The position numbers and the translations under genes are program-made. From Lysinibacillus sp. FSL K6-0232 (lineage in GTDB: Bacteria; Bacillota; Bacilli; Bacillales_A; Planococcaceae): 64,000 bases of DNA. Under the pieces are notes generated by a model. It saw only the letters and a program-made list of their open reading frames with translations. It did no database searches and was not told the origin of the DNA. Location of the stretch: contig NZ_JBBOYW010000001.1 in the NCBI RefSeq assembly GCF_038008325.1, forward strand, positions 2,098,001-2,162,000. Direction: 5' to 3'. This document shows, piece by piece, positions 39,466 to 48,758 of the stretch (within the stretch, counting starts at the first letter, position 1; the number at the start of each line of letters is the position of its first letter).

Positions 39466-40226
39466 ATTCAATTATGAGCACAAACTATCAGCAGCTCCAA
39501 CAAAACTTGGAGTATTTAAAATTAAAGCAAATGGGCCTCCATTTGAATGAAGTTATTGACTTCAGTATAAAGAATGAACTTTCATTTATTGATACGCTTA
39601 TTAAACTAACAAACTACGAAATTGATGTCCGTGAGCAAAATATGATTCATGCGATGGTGAAAGTAGCTGCATTCCCACACTTAAAGGAAATGAAGGATTT
39701 TGATTTTGAATTCCAACCAAGCATTAATCAGCAACAATTACTTGATTTTCAAAGTCTTCGTTTTATTGAAGCAAACGAAAATATCGTATTTCTAGGTCCA
39801 AGTGGTGTCGGCAAGACCCATTTGGCCACTGCAATAGGCATTACGGCAGCAAAAAAACGCACAAGTACCTATTTTATTAAGTGCCATGACTTAATTCAGA
39901 ACCTGAAGAGAGCACGATTAGAAAACCGCTTAGAGAGCCGTTTAAAGCATTATACGAAATATAAATTATTAATCATTGACGAGATTGGATATTTACCAAT
40001 TGATCCAGAGGATGCAAAACTATTCTTCCAGTTGATTGATGCCCGTTATGAATATCGCAGCACGATTTTTACAACAAACGTGAATTTCAAATCATGGGAT
40101 GAAATTTTCCCTGAACCGAAGTTAGCAAATGCGATTCTAGATAGGATTTTACATCACGCTAGTGTAGTCACAATCGTGGGTGATTCATATCGATTAAAGC
40201 AACATTTAGCCCCAGAAAATGAGTGA
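39462..40226 (+). CDS. istB: IS21 helper ATPase IstB
   Basis: A 254-residue AAA+ ATPase related to DnaC, which helps IstA choose targets. Walker A is LGPSGVGKTHLA near residue 108, Walker B LLIIDEIGYLP near residue 169, and sensor TTNVNFKSW follows. It starts inside the istA stop (ATGA overlap), the usual coupling. The gene is intact. Confidence 0.95.
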   Translation: MNSIMSTNYQQLQQNLEYLKLKQMGLHLNEVIDFSIKNELSFIDTLIKLTNYEIDVREQNMIHAMVKVAAFPHLKEMKDFDFEFQPSINQQQLLDFQSLRFIEANENIVFLGPSGVGKTHLATAIGITAAKKRTSTYFIKCHDLIQNLKRARLENRLESRLKHYTKYKLLIIDEIGYLPIDPEDAKLFFQLIDARYEYRSTIFTTNVNFKSWDEIFPEPKLANAILDRILHHASVVTIVGDSYRLKQHLAPENE

Positions 40227-40821
40227 TTTTGTACATCCTTAAACGAGCAAAAATGTACATATTGGTGTTGACATTTATACAGCTCTCATATTTTCGAAGG
40301 TAGGCAGCTACCTCCATCAATTACGTCGGGACTTTTATTTTGGTTCAGTGGGCGTTTGGACACCCTGTGAACAGAGGTAAAAAAGCATTTATCCTCTTCC
40401 TACAAAAGAGGAGGTCTTCTGCTATTATCATTTTTCGTAGTAATTAACTGGCTGAGGCCTTCCTAATAAATAACCTTGAAAAACATCGCAGCCTTGTGCT
40501 GTCAAGTATTGCAATTGTTGTTCATCCTCAATTCCTTCTGCAATAATACTAAAGCCTAACTCATGTGCTAAATGAATCATACTATTAACAATTGCCTTGC
40601 TTTTAACAGAAGTCATACAGGTAGCAATAAATGTTTGATCAATTTTCATACCATGAATAGGTAAATCCTTTAAATATTTGAAATTAGAAAAACCTGTACC
40701 ATAATCATCAATCTCTACTTCCATACCACTATCATATAATTTTTGAATAATAGGAATGACATTTTCCACTGAAAATGCTGAAATTCCTTCAGTGATTTCA
40801 ATTTTAATACAACTATATATA

Positions 40822-41980
40822 CGGTGAAAGAAAATTAGAGTTTCAAGCACAGCCTATTCACCGTATTTTCAGGTGTTTGATTAATCATTTGGATAAAGCC
40901 TTGGACAGCACGTTGAATCTTTCCGACATTTGAGTAAAAGACATTGTGGATCACCGTTGTCTTCATCCATTTCCACAGTCCTTCGATTAAATTTAAATTG
41001 GGACTGTACGGCGGAAGGAACAGAAATTCAAAGAAATCTTGATACTTTTCTAAAAATGGTTGAATCAATTTCGCATGGTGTATGCGCGCATTGTCTAATA
41101 CCATCACGATGCGTTCATTCGGATAACGAGCGATGACTTTTTCTAAAAAACTTAGGAATTCAACAGCGGTATATTGTTCTTCTTGCACGCAAAATACATC
41201 GCCCGTTTCGTAATCCAATGTACCAATTAGCTTAACCCCTTGATGTCGGCCATATGTTGGAATGATTTTTTGTTGACCTTTAAGAAACCACGTGTTGGAA
41301 ATCGCTTGGTAATCACGGATCATTGACTCGTCTTCAAATAAAATACGATCAATTTGACCATGAATTAGTTTTTTTTCGCCTGTTCAAATTTTTCAAGGAA
41401 AACTGCTTGTTTGAGGGGGTCTGCTTTTTCCAATGTATACGTTGGTTTCGTATAACTTAAACCAAGACGGTACAATAAATCACGTGTCCCACGTACAGAA
41501 AAAGACACACCAAATGTTCGCTCAATCCAATCGCGAAGAAGAGGCGCTGTCCAGTTCATTTCAACGGGAAAACCAGCATCTTTAGGCGTTTGGTTGACAA
41601 TTGTCGCGACGACTCGTGCTTCTTGTTCAGCCGTTAAATGACGCTTTCGACCAGGTTGTTTTTTACGTCCAAGTCCAGCGATCCCTTTTTCACAATAAGC
41701 TTTGCGATAATTGAACAGCGTCGCTAAAGAAAGACCTGTATAGTCGACAATTTTTTCATACGATTCGCCGGAAAGTAACATATAAATCACTTGGTAGCGA
41801 ACGAACATTTTATGATTGTTTTCTTCTTTCATGACAAGCTTTAATTCTTCTAAAGCAGCAGGAATTTGTTCTTCAGGAATTAGGACAATTTTACGCATCA
41901 TTTTTCTCCGTTTCATATCTATTAAGAATAGTATACAGGAAAACGAAGAAAAAGAGTGTAAGTCTAAAAGTTAATCACCT
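40822..41980 (-). mobile_element. IS630-family element (about 1.16 kb)
   Basis: The ends are imperfect inverted repeats starting CGGTGA and AGGTGA with TTAGA further in. Both junctions are TATATATA tracts, consistent with the TA target preference of IS630; the exact duplication cannot be resolved within the TA run. It contains one two-frame transposase gene in the same orientation as the host gene. Confidence 0.85.
40835..41916 (-). CDS. IS630-family transposase made by -1 programmed frameshifting
   Basis: Frame 0 (41916-41365, 183 residues) has the N-terminal HTH domains (MLLSGESYEKIVDYTGLS, GVSFSVRGTRDLLYRLGLSY) and ends at TAA. Just before it lies A-AAA-AAC within an A8 run (41368-41376). 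A -1 slip there continues into the second frame with KLIHGQIDRILFEDES. The DDE triad follows: DES, VMVLDNARIHH and NLIEGLWKW. The joined product is ~360 residues, the usual IS630 length. The slippery heptamer is the canonical X-XXY-YYZ type. Confidence 0.85.
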
Positions 41981-43262
41981 TATATATAGATTGAATATTA
42001 TATTTTTCACATAATTGCAATAAGCGTGAAACAAGCTGTTCATCAAAAAATTGTCTGATGGATAAATTAAAGGCAATTTTAATTTGTTTTGACATAACAT
42101 TTTGTAATCTTAGGAAATCTTGCAGCATTTGCTCAAACAACAAATAACTAAGTGGAATAATTAAACCTGTTCGTTCTGCTAATGGGATAAATTTGGCTGG
42201 GGAAATAAAACCATGTGTTTCATCATACCAGCGAGCAAGTGATTCAAAGCCTATGATTTCATGATGTGCATTCCATTGGGGTTGATAGTGCATAGTAAAT
42301 GCTTTTGTTTGTATCGCTCTAAATAATTTATTTTTCAATGCCAAATTTTCATCTATATCCTCCAACATGGTATGCTTGAAAAAAGCATATGTGTTTTTAC
42401 CTTTTTTCTTTGCATAATCAATCGCTGTACTAATGTAATACACTAAATCTTGATAGCTTGTCGTATCTTCTGGATAGCGCACTCCTCCAATACAAAACGT
42501 CATATAATGCTCACTATCTAAATAATGAATAGGTGTATCGCACAGCTTTCTAAGTGTATGAATAAATGACTTTATCTGCTCCTTTGACATTGGGCATAGC
42601 AGGATAAATTCGTCACCATATGCTCGTGTTAAGAGTACATGATGGTGTTGACTAATAGCCTTTAAGCGCTCACTAATTTTTTTCAATATTTGATTGGCAT
42701 GTTCCATCCCTATACTTTCATTCAAGCTTTTAAAATCATCAATATTAATTTTCAATAAATAAAATGGCTCATTGGCTGCTATTTTTTTCGTTACGATGCT
42801 TTCTAAATAAATACTGTTCGGTAAACCTGTAATCGAATCATGTACAAGCTGCTCTTCCAGCTTAAATGCTAACATTTTTTTCTCTGTAATATCAGAGCGA
42901 ATCGCTATGTATTGCTCCACTTCGCCTAATTCGTTTTTGGAGGGCACAATTGTTGTATCCACCCAATAAACTGTTCCATCCTTTGCCTGATTACAAATTT
43001 CCCCTCGCCAGGTCGTCCCTTGTGAAATGACCTCCCACATATTTTTAAAGAAGGAAGCGTCATGGTAACCAGAATTAATAATGCGATGTGTTTTACCGAG
43101 TAGTTCGTCCTTTGAATATTTTGATATATCACAAAAATTTTGGTTTGCATATAAAATACATCCCTTTGTATCTGTAACCGCTAAGATGGTCGTTGCATCC
43201 AATGCTTCATATACATTTACTATTTTTTTAAGCTCCTGCATCAGTTCCATTTTTTCACTCAA

Positions 43263-43921
43263 TTCTATTTTTTATAAATGTAAACAACAGAAATCACTAA
43301 CAAAATATCTAAAATTCAACATAGTTATCTTTACCAGTAGATTATTCTACCAAAAAATCCGAAATATTAAATCCTAAAAAATACATATACCCCATTACAT
43401 TATAATAGTCCTTTCATATGTGTTTTTTTGAATATTATTACAATTTCAAACAAAATATTTTTCATCATAGGCACTTAGTTAAATAAATATCTGACTATTT
43501 TTTAGTAGCTATGATTTCACGTAGTTTTTTGCGACATTTTTTACAATTATAAACAAAACTTTCGCAAGCAATGTGCAATAAGATAGGAGATTATTAGATA
43601 AGGACAAAGGTGAGGAGTTGGGACTAAATATAGCATTATGTCATTATTCATACAGCATTCATATGATCCATAGCAGCTAGAGCCTCTAGAACGTAGGCTT
43701 TTCGATATAAGTGGATTTTAGCTGAAAACGTTTATTTTTAATTTAGGATAAATGCCTATTCACTTAGGACTGAACATCATATATTGGTAATGTACCCTAC
43801 TCGCTTTCCATCTTTGCTCATACTTCAGCAAGAAACACATCCCCATTTTATTTGGTCACTTATTAAACAATAGGTGACCTTTTTCGCTCGGTGACAAATT
43901 AGCCGATTTTAGGAGGATAGC
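43263..43921. other. intergenic region without recognised gene
   Basis: About 660 bp, strongly A/T-rich next to the PAS-GGDEF-EAL start. No supported coding frame, terminator hairpin or known RNA was found. It must hold the promoters of the two divergent genes, but no convincing pair could be chosen. Confidence 0.6.
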
Positions 43922-44152
43922 ATGTTGAACAATCAAGAGGAAACTAAGTCCGTCAGCCAAGCCGCGAAGCTTGCTGTTATCGCAGGTGCTATTACAACAC
44001 TTGGCGATGCACTAGCCACCGTTGCAGCAGGTCTTGCCTTAGAAGATGAATTAAAGGAAAATGAGCGTAGTCAGCAAAATATTGACAAGCTCCAAAAACA
44101 AATTGATGAATTACACTATGAGGTCAAGCAGCTAAAGAGAATGCTCCGTTAA
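43922..44152 (+). CDS. small membrane/coiled-coil protein, 76 residues
   Basis: Not recognised. The AGGAGG ribosome site is well placed before ATG. The first ~45 residues contain an Ala/Leu-rich hydrophobic segment (LAVIAGAITTLGDALATVAAGLAL). The rest is a charged helix with heptad-like spacing (LQKQIDELHYEVKQLKRML). It may be a small membrane-bound coiled-coil protein. It stands alone with its own terminator. Confidence 0.6.
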   Translation: MLNNQEETKSVSQAAKLAVIAGAITTLGDALATVAAGLALEDELKENERSQQNIDKLQKQIDELHYEVKQLKRMLR

Positions 44153-44186
44153 CATTATTTCTCAGGCAATGAAGTGAATAGCCCAT

Positions 44187-44230
44187 AAAAAAACTAGGCT
44201 CTCCCCTTTTATGGAGAACCTAGTTTTTTG
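44187..44230. terminator. bidirectional terminator
   Basis: AAAAAACTAGG..CTCTCC / GGAGA..CCTAGTTTTTT stem with A and T runs on both sides. It separates the 76-residue gene from the convergent EAL-like gene. Confidence 0.85.
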
Positions 44231-44287
44231 TTACTATGCGTGTTCATTTCTAGCATACCATAACATCCTCAACAATTTCTGAACAAA

Positions 44288-45493
44288 CTATCTAAAAATA
44301 CCATGCTCATACAAATATTCATAGGAAAGGTCTACAAATAAATATTCATGCTCGTTAATGGCGATGGAGAATGTTCTTGTAATTTCGCCTGTTTCAATAT
44401 CACGATATAATTCAGAGATTTCGCCGCTTTGATCGTTACGCATTTTAATAATGGTTTGCAAGAAATAAGGTCGCCAGCTCCAATTTTTATTAATAGCTTG
44501 TGGCTGGAGTTCCCACTTGCCGTTGATGCGCATGATATTAGGTGTTAGCTGGAAGCCGTCCTCATTGCAAATATAAAGACGGAAGGAATAGCTATCCAAT
44601 AGTTCAGCGAGATGCTCTAATTGTGAAAGATTATCGCTTGTAGGCTTCACACGATGAACAATTACCTCCAGCTCCTCTCGTAATTGCTTCAATTGAAAGT
44701 ATTGTGCCTCCAGCATTTTCTTTTCAGAGGTAATAAATTGCTGGCACTCTTTTTTAAAGCGTTCCTTTAACATCTCTTTATCAACAAAGGATGTAGCTGG
44801 ATTCGCTAGATAAGGCCCTTGGTAGAAGCGTCCTCCATTTTTCCAAGCAAACTGTAGCTGATATACTGTTTCAATATCCTCAAATAATAAATTTGCCCCA
44901 ATTTTATAAGCAAGGCTGCCGATTGCCGAGATCATATCCGCTTGAGCCGACCAAGAATCATAATTGAAATCGCGTGTATTCACCTTTAAAATATGCGGAG
45001 CCAATAAAGCAATGTGCTCTAAATGACTTTCTGCGCCCACTTCTTGAATAGCAATTTTCACACCAAAAGTTGTAAAATAACGTAGTGCATGGTGTAGCTG
45101 ATGAATATCTCCTAAAAAACGATGCTCGGATACAACTAACACAACACGGTGTAAATCTTCTTCCTTTATATATTGCTGAATAATATTAAAATGACTTTCG
45201 CCAAAATCTTGCATTAATAGGTTTGGATTGCTTGGAATATATATCGCAATATCTGATGCAATGTCATCAATATTGGCTAATGCAGCATGTAAAATTTTAT
45301 GCTCCATATCTATTCGATATTCTTCTGGAATATCTTCATTATTTAAAAAATCCTTTAGGTTAATTTGTTGCCCTTCAATTTGCAAATGCCCGGAAATTTC
45401 GTAGGCAATCACCGTATGCGCATCTGCGCTAAATATCGGCTGATAGTACCCATGTATTTGATCTAAATTTGTTAACACTTCAATTGCGTCCAT
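44288..45493 (-). CDS. YkuI-like protein: degenerate EAL domain plus PAS-like C-terminal domain
   Basis: A 401-residue protein with an N-terminal EAL-type barrel (~10-250) and a C-terminal YkuI_C/PAS-like domain (~260-400; YSFRLYICNEDGFQLTPNI). Catalytic motifs are lost. EAL is replaced by YEISGH, the second Glu motif reads LVVSEHRFLG, and the DDFGTG loop reads QEVGAESHLE. B. subtilis YkuI binds c-di-GMP with little hydrolysis; this copy probably cannot hydrolyse it and may not bind it. It is monocistronic. Confidence 0.8.
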   Translation of the reverse strand: MDAIEVLTNLDQIHGYYQPIFSADAHTVIAYEISGHLQIEGQQINLKDFLNNEDIPEEYRIDMEHKILHAALANIDDIASDIAIYIPSNPNLLMQDFGESHFNIIQQYIKEEDLHRVVLVVSEHRFLGDIHQLHHALRYFTTFGVKIAIQEVGAESHLEHIALLAPHILKVNTRDFNYDSWSAQADMISAIGSLAYKIGANLLFEDIETVYQLQFAWKNGGRFYQGPYLANPATSFVDKEMLKERFKKECQQFITSEKKMLEAQYFQLKQLREELEVIVHRVKPTSDNLSQLEHLAELLDSYSFRLYICNEDGFQLTPNIMRINGKWELQPQAINKNWSWRPYFLQTIIKMRNDQSGEISELYRDIETGEITRTFSIAINEHEYLFVDLSYEYLYEHGIFR

Positions 45494-45735
45494 ATCATCG
45501 AAACCTCCATTATGAATAACATTCTTCTTAGTTATTCAAAAATACATATCGTAAAAAGCTCTTTGACTGTATCATAAGTCGTTTAGCATAAAATCGCAAC
45601 TTCACCGACTGTCATTTATGGAAAATTTGTTTAAACTCTTTATCGCACCTTGTTACTTTATGTTTGAATAAGAAGGTCTATGCATATTTTCTTTATCACT
45701 ATAATTTATGCACCATATCTGCTCTATAGCCATGA

Positions 45736-45778
45736 TAAAAAGCAGCATCCCAGAAAGAGTTTGGAATACTGCTTTTTA
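45736..45778. terminator. terminator after the zinc-ribbon gene
   Basis: AAAAAGCAG...CTGCTTTTT stem with an inner CC/GG pair and A/T runs; usable by the minus-strand operon. Confidence 0.7.
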
Positions 45779-46882
45779 TTATTCAGCTATAAAGAAGAAC
45801 CAAATACATCCGATAACGAGCAATGATAACAGCACCGCAATTGTGACACGAAGCGGTGAAATTGGTGCATCTCCACCTACACGACCTGTTTGCCCGTTAA
45901 CCATAAAACGATAAATTTTTTCCTTATAACGAAATGATGATAGCCAAATCGGTAACATTAAATATTTATATGTAATATCATCATGATTGGTGGAAAAGCG
46001 TAAATTTGATACTACATCTGCATTGTGCTTCCAACGAATTTTAGCAGTGATTTGGGCATGAAGATGATCATGAATTTCACGCTTCGCTTGGTTCCAGCCA
46101 TCCTGCAAGCCAACGCTGTAGCGCTCTGCTAAAAATCCAGCAACATATTCTGGCTTATAGGCTTTGTTATTTAATAGATTAAATGGTTCAATTTTTCGCA
46201 TCATATTACGATCATAACGAGTTGTCGCACTGACTAAATGATCATCAATAAATTCCTGATAAAAGCCGCTTGTTGAATACCAATCTGTTTCTGTATGGGT
46301 TTTTCCATCTTTATCGGTTACTGTACGATGTCGCCCATATCTTGCGGAATATCTAGAGCTTGTTTTTGAATCAAAGGTCCAATATGGAAGGTATACACCT
46401 TTAAATGCCTCTGGTTTAGCACTGATTTTAGCAGCTTTTGGTGTAAACCACTTCCCTTTAATCCATCGGTGAAAATGTTCTCCTGCCTGCTTATCCGTAA
46501 TTTCAAAGGCACAGACACCGTTTGGCGCTAGCGTGTTTTCAGCACTTGCTTCCATCACTTGATGAGAGCCACAATAAGGACAGCTATCAGCTACCTGCAA
46601 TGCATCATAGATTGTTTCGGCTGCACAGGCTTTACAAATAACCGTTTTTTTCGCTGATCCCCAATTGAAGTTTCCACGCTCCTCTGCCCTCGCAAAGTCC
46701 ATTTCCCGGGCAACTTTCTCCTCCTCCTGCTCTGGCATAGCAATTTCAGACTCAAAGCCACAGTATGGACAGGTTAGCTTGCCTGTTGCAGGATTAAACT
46801 CAATCGATGCACTACATGACGGACATTCCGCGTCAAAATCAAGCTTAGCTTGCGTGACATTTTCAACTTCTTGCGTTGACAT
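45779..46882 (-). CDS. YdjG-like zinc-ribbon membrane protein
   Basis: 367 residues. Two zinc ribbons are at the N terminus (CPSCSASIEF..CPYCGFE, ~20-43; CKACAAET..CPYCGSH, ~84-106). A beta-rich central domain (VYLPYWTFDSKTSS) and one C-terminal membrane helix follow (VTIAVLLSLLVIGCIWFFF). It follows the SPFH gene by 14 nt. B. subtilis YdjG is a similar protein in the pspA-ydjGHI sigma-W operon and takes part in a membrane-stress complex (family knowledge). No PspA or YdjH homologue is in this window. Confidence 0.8.
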   Translation of the reverse strand: MSTQEVENVTQAKLDFDAECPSCSASIEFNPATGKLTCPYCGFESEIAMPEQEEEKVAREMDFARAEERGNFNWGSAKKTVICKACAAETIYDALQVADSCPYCGSHQVMEASAENTLAPNGVCAFEITDKQAGEHFHRWIKGKWFTPKAAKISAKPEAFKGVYLPYWTFDSKTSSRYSARYGRHRTVTDKDGKTHTETDWYSTSGFYQEFIDDHLVSATTRYDRNMMRKIEPFNLLNNKAYKPEYVAGFLAERYSVGLQDGWNQAKREIHDHLHAQITAKIRWKHNADVVSNLRFSTNHDDITYKYLMLPIWLSSFRYKEKIYRFMVNGQTGRVGGDAPISPLRVTIAVLLSLLVIGCIWFFFIAE

Positions 46883-46896
46883 GTGCCATCCTCCCC

Positions 46897-48219
46897 TTAT
46901 TTCACATCATTTTCATCAAAAACATCGCCGCATTCAGGACAGAATTTTGGTGGATTTGTTGGGTCCTCTGGTGCCCAGCCACATTTATCACATGCATATA
47001 GTAAAGCTCCTGCTGGTTTTTTTGTACCACATTCACTACAGAACTTGCCTTTGTTCATCGCTCCACAAGTACACATCCAACCCTCTTCAGCTGGCTTTGG
47101 TGTGCCACAGTTTGAACAAAATTTGCCGCTGTTTTCGTGACCACAGGCACATTTCCATGTATTCGTTGCTTTTGCTGTTTGCTCTTGCATAGCAGCCTGT
47201 GCCTGCTTATTTTGCTCACTCATTTGATAAAGCTGTCCAGTATTTACACCACCTGCTTGTGCAGCCATATTCATGCCCATAAAGCTAGTCATCGCACCGC
47301 CCTCATTATTAGCGGCTGCAATCATTGCCTCTGCCTGTGCGCCTGTTAAATGAGCGGCAGCCATTCCCGGATCACGCATCACCGCATTGCGCTGTAGTTG
47401 CTTAATCATCGCCTCATCTTCTTCAGAAGCCTTTAATGTACTAATGCCAAATGATACAACAGCTAAGCCACGTGTTGCCAACCATTTTTCTGATAATACC
47501 TTATTAAGCGCATCTGCTAACGCAACCGTATGAGCTGGAATTTCACTATAACGAACACCGCTTGCTGAAATATGCGCGAAAGCTGGCTGTAACGCTGTCA
47601 TTAACTCTGATTTTAGTTGGCTATCAATGGCATCTCGTGTAAATTCACGCTCCACGTTGCCACAAACATTTGTATAAAATAGTAGTGGATCAATCATTTT
47701 ATAAGAATACTCACCATGACAACGAATCGCAATATCAATATCTAAGCCAATATTGTGGTCAATTACACGGAAAGGAATCGGCGCTGGTGTGCCGTATTTA
47801 TTGCCTACAATTTCTTTTTTATTAAAATAATACACACGTTGATCTTTTGGGGCTTCTCCTCCAAATGTAAAGCGCTTGCCGATCTGCTTAAAGGTTTCCT
47901 TAATGCTATCAGACAAATCTGAGCCATACATCACGGATGGCTCTGTTGATGTATCATAAACATACTCACCAGCCTCTGAGGAAAATTCCACAACCTTCCC
48001 CTGCTCCACAATCATCATACATTGTCCTTCATTAATCGCAATAATGGAGCCATTGCTAATAATATTATCATTGCCTTTATTTGATCCGCGCTTCGATGTA
48101 CGTTTAATGCCCTTCGTTACAAGAACATCTGCTGATAATGCCTCACAATAAAAATATTCACGCCACTGATCCTCTAAAACACCTGCTAAAGCACCTATGC
48201 CTGCTTTTAATAAACCCAT
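46897..48219 (-). CDS. YdjI-like SPFH-domain protein with zinc ribbons
   Basis: 440 residues. The SPFH/virion-core-like domain spans ~25-290 (VFSSE-like VVEFSSEAGEYVYD, DIDIAIRCHGEYSYK). An Ala/Met/Gln-rich stretch (~295-350) follows, then three C-terminal zinc ribbons (CACGHENSGKFCSNCG, CTCGAMNKGKFCSECG, CDKCGW..CPECG). ATG 48219 is preferred, 8 nt after GGTGGG. It heads a two-gene operon with the YdjG-like gene behind a sigma-W type promoter. It probably organises membrane-stress components (inference from YdjI). Confidence 0.82.
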   Translation of the reverse strand: MGLLKAGIGALAGVLEDQWREYFYCEALSADVLVTKGIKRTSKRGSNKGNDNIISNGSIIAINEGQCMMIVEQGKVVEFSSEAGEYVYDTSTEPSVMYGSDLSDSIKETFKQIGKRFTFGGEAPKDQRVYYFNKKEIVGNKYGTPAPIPFRVIDHNIGLDIDIAIRCHGEYSYKMIDPLLFYTNVCGNVEREFTRDAIDSQLKSELMTALQPAFAHISASGVRYSEIPAHTVALADALNKVLSEKWLATRGLAVVSFGISTLKASEEDEAMIKQLQRNAVMRDPGMAAAHLTGAQAEAMIAAANNEGGAMTSFMGMNMAAQAGGVNTGQLYQMSEQNKQAQAAMQEQTAKATNTWKCACGHENSGKFCSNCGTPKPAEEGWMCTCGAMNKGKFCSECGTKKPAGALLYACDKCGWAPEDPTNPPKFCPECGDVFDENDVK

Positions 48220-48281
48220 ATTCATTTCCCACCTTTATATTGATGTTACAGTTTATTTTATCATCTCTGTTTAGTATGTAA

Positions 48282-48307
48282 TACGCAATACCCGCTATTT
48301 TGTTTCA
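48282..48307 (-). promoter_or_regulatory. sigma-W type ECF promoter of the SPFH/zinc-ribbon operon
   Basis: Minus strand TGAAAC (48307-48302), exactly 16 bp, CGTA (48285-48282). This equals the sigma-W consensus of Bacillus. It lies about 63 bp before the SPFH start. Confidence 0.75.
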
Positions 48308-48314
48308 TTTTCCA

Positions 48315-48355
48315 CTAAAAAACGAGAAGTTCTAGTAAAAGAACAATCTCGTTTC
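48315..48355 (-). terminator. terminator after the DUF423 gene
   Basis: AACGAGATTGTTC / GAACTTCTCGTT (one mismatch), then a T run on the minus strand. It insulates the downstream sigma-W promoter. Confidence 0.75.
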
Positions 48356-48372
48356 ACCATATATTGTCGATT

Positions 48373-48747
48373 TTAAGCAAATGGAGCAATCACTACAAGC
48401 ACCCACGCTATAATAAATAATAGACCACCAATTGGCGTAATGGCTCCAAGCTTTTTAACGCCTGTTACTGCTAGCACATAAAGGCTACCAGAGAAGAAAA
48501 TAATGCCGACAAGCATACAATAGACTGCCCAAGTTAATAGACTGCTGCTTCCTAAAAGCGTATCACTTGATACGATTCCAACTGCAATTATCCCCAACGC
48601 ATGGTACATCTGATATTGCACAGCCGTTTCCCAAATCGCAGCATAATGAGGGGACGCAAATTTATCTTTTAAGGCATGTGCCCCGAAAGCACCTAACACA
48701 ACACCAAGACCAGCCAAAACAGCACCCAACGCTAAAAATAGTTCCAT
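48373..48747 (-). CDS. DUF423 family membrane protein (YwdK-like)
   Basis: A 124-residue protein with four hydrophobic segments and the family start LGAVLAGLGVVLGAFGAHALK. A further hallmark is VQYQMYHALGI near residue 45. The frame opens two codons earlier at TTG, but GGAG is 8 nt before ATG 48747. No function is established. It follows the thioesterase gene by 11 nt in one operon. Confidence 0.88.
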   Translation of the reverse strand: MELFLALGAVLAGLGVVLGAFGAHALKDKFASPHYAAIWETAVQYQMYHALGIIAVGIVSSDTLLGSSSLLTWAVYCMLVGIIFFSGSLYVLAVTGVKKLGAITPIGGLLFIIAWVLVVIAPFA

Positions 48748-48758
48748 TTGCAAATCTC

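Larger units (their letters stand above)
38086..40279 (+). mobile_element. IS21-family insertion sequence (about 2.19 kb)
   Basis: The ends read TATAAATG... and ...CATTTATA, with subterminal ATGTACA motifs repeated twice near each end (ATATGTACATT, ATGTACAAAAT), typical of IS21 multiple terminal repeats. It is flanked by CAGCT at 38081-38085 and 40280-40284 (5-bp duplication). It carries istA and istB in order. It is inserted in the stem of a hairpin. Confidence 0.88.
38032..40420 (-). other. structured intergenic RNA region split by IS21 (candidate leader/attenuator)
   Basis: With the IS removed, the minus strand between the EAL gene and the pseudo-receiver gene forms consecutive hairpins. 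They are TCCTCTT/AAGAGGA (40392-40412), a long GTTCA..TGAAC stem with an inner GGGTG/CGCCC (40343-40372) and AGGTAG/CTACCT (40298-40313). Last comes a terminator-like hairpin whose halves, AGAGCTGTGCCAATA and TATTGGTAACAGCTCT, lie on opposite sides of the IS and end in TATTTTTTT. It could be a riboswitch, an attenuator or merely a terminator. I cannot match it to a known class. 37713-38031 shows only A/T-rich sequence. Confidence 0.5.
40428..43262 (-). pseudogene. PAS-GGDEF-EAL cyclic-di-GMP protein interrupted by IS630
   Basis: The 5' part (43262-41981) has a PAS domain (~residues 20-130; ILYANQNFCDISKYS), a GGDEF domain with the signature degraded to AYGDEF, and the start of an EAL domain reading ESLARW instead of EALLRW. 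The 3' part (40821-40428) resumes with CIKIEITEGISAF, VEIDDYGTGFSNF and KIDQTFIA through IIAEGIEDEQQ, the normal EAL core. The EAL catalytic residues are thus present but separated by the IS. The intact protein probably degraded or bound c-di-GMP. No good Shine-Dalgarno was seen at the start. Confidence 0.85.

Noticed and set aside
40290..40420. Cyclic-di-GMP-I (GEMM) riboswitch between the EAL and pseudo-receiver genes
   Set aside because: The context and a few short words (CACAGGG, GGAGGTAGC) are suggestive. The conserved core around GGGCAAACC and GGGACGCAAAGCC is absent, so only an unclassified structured RNA is claimed.
40428..40850. Stand-alone EAL-domain gene
   Set aside because: Its first codons come from the IS630 end; the rest is the 3' part of the interrupted PAS-GGDEF-EAL gene.
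43263..43921. Possible riboswitch or small gene upstream of the PAS-GGDEF-EAL gene
   Set aside because: No stable hairpin with a T run, no known consensus and no frame with a ribosome site could be identified.
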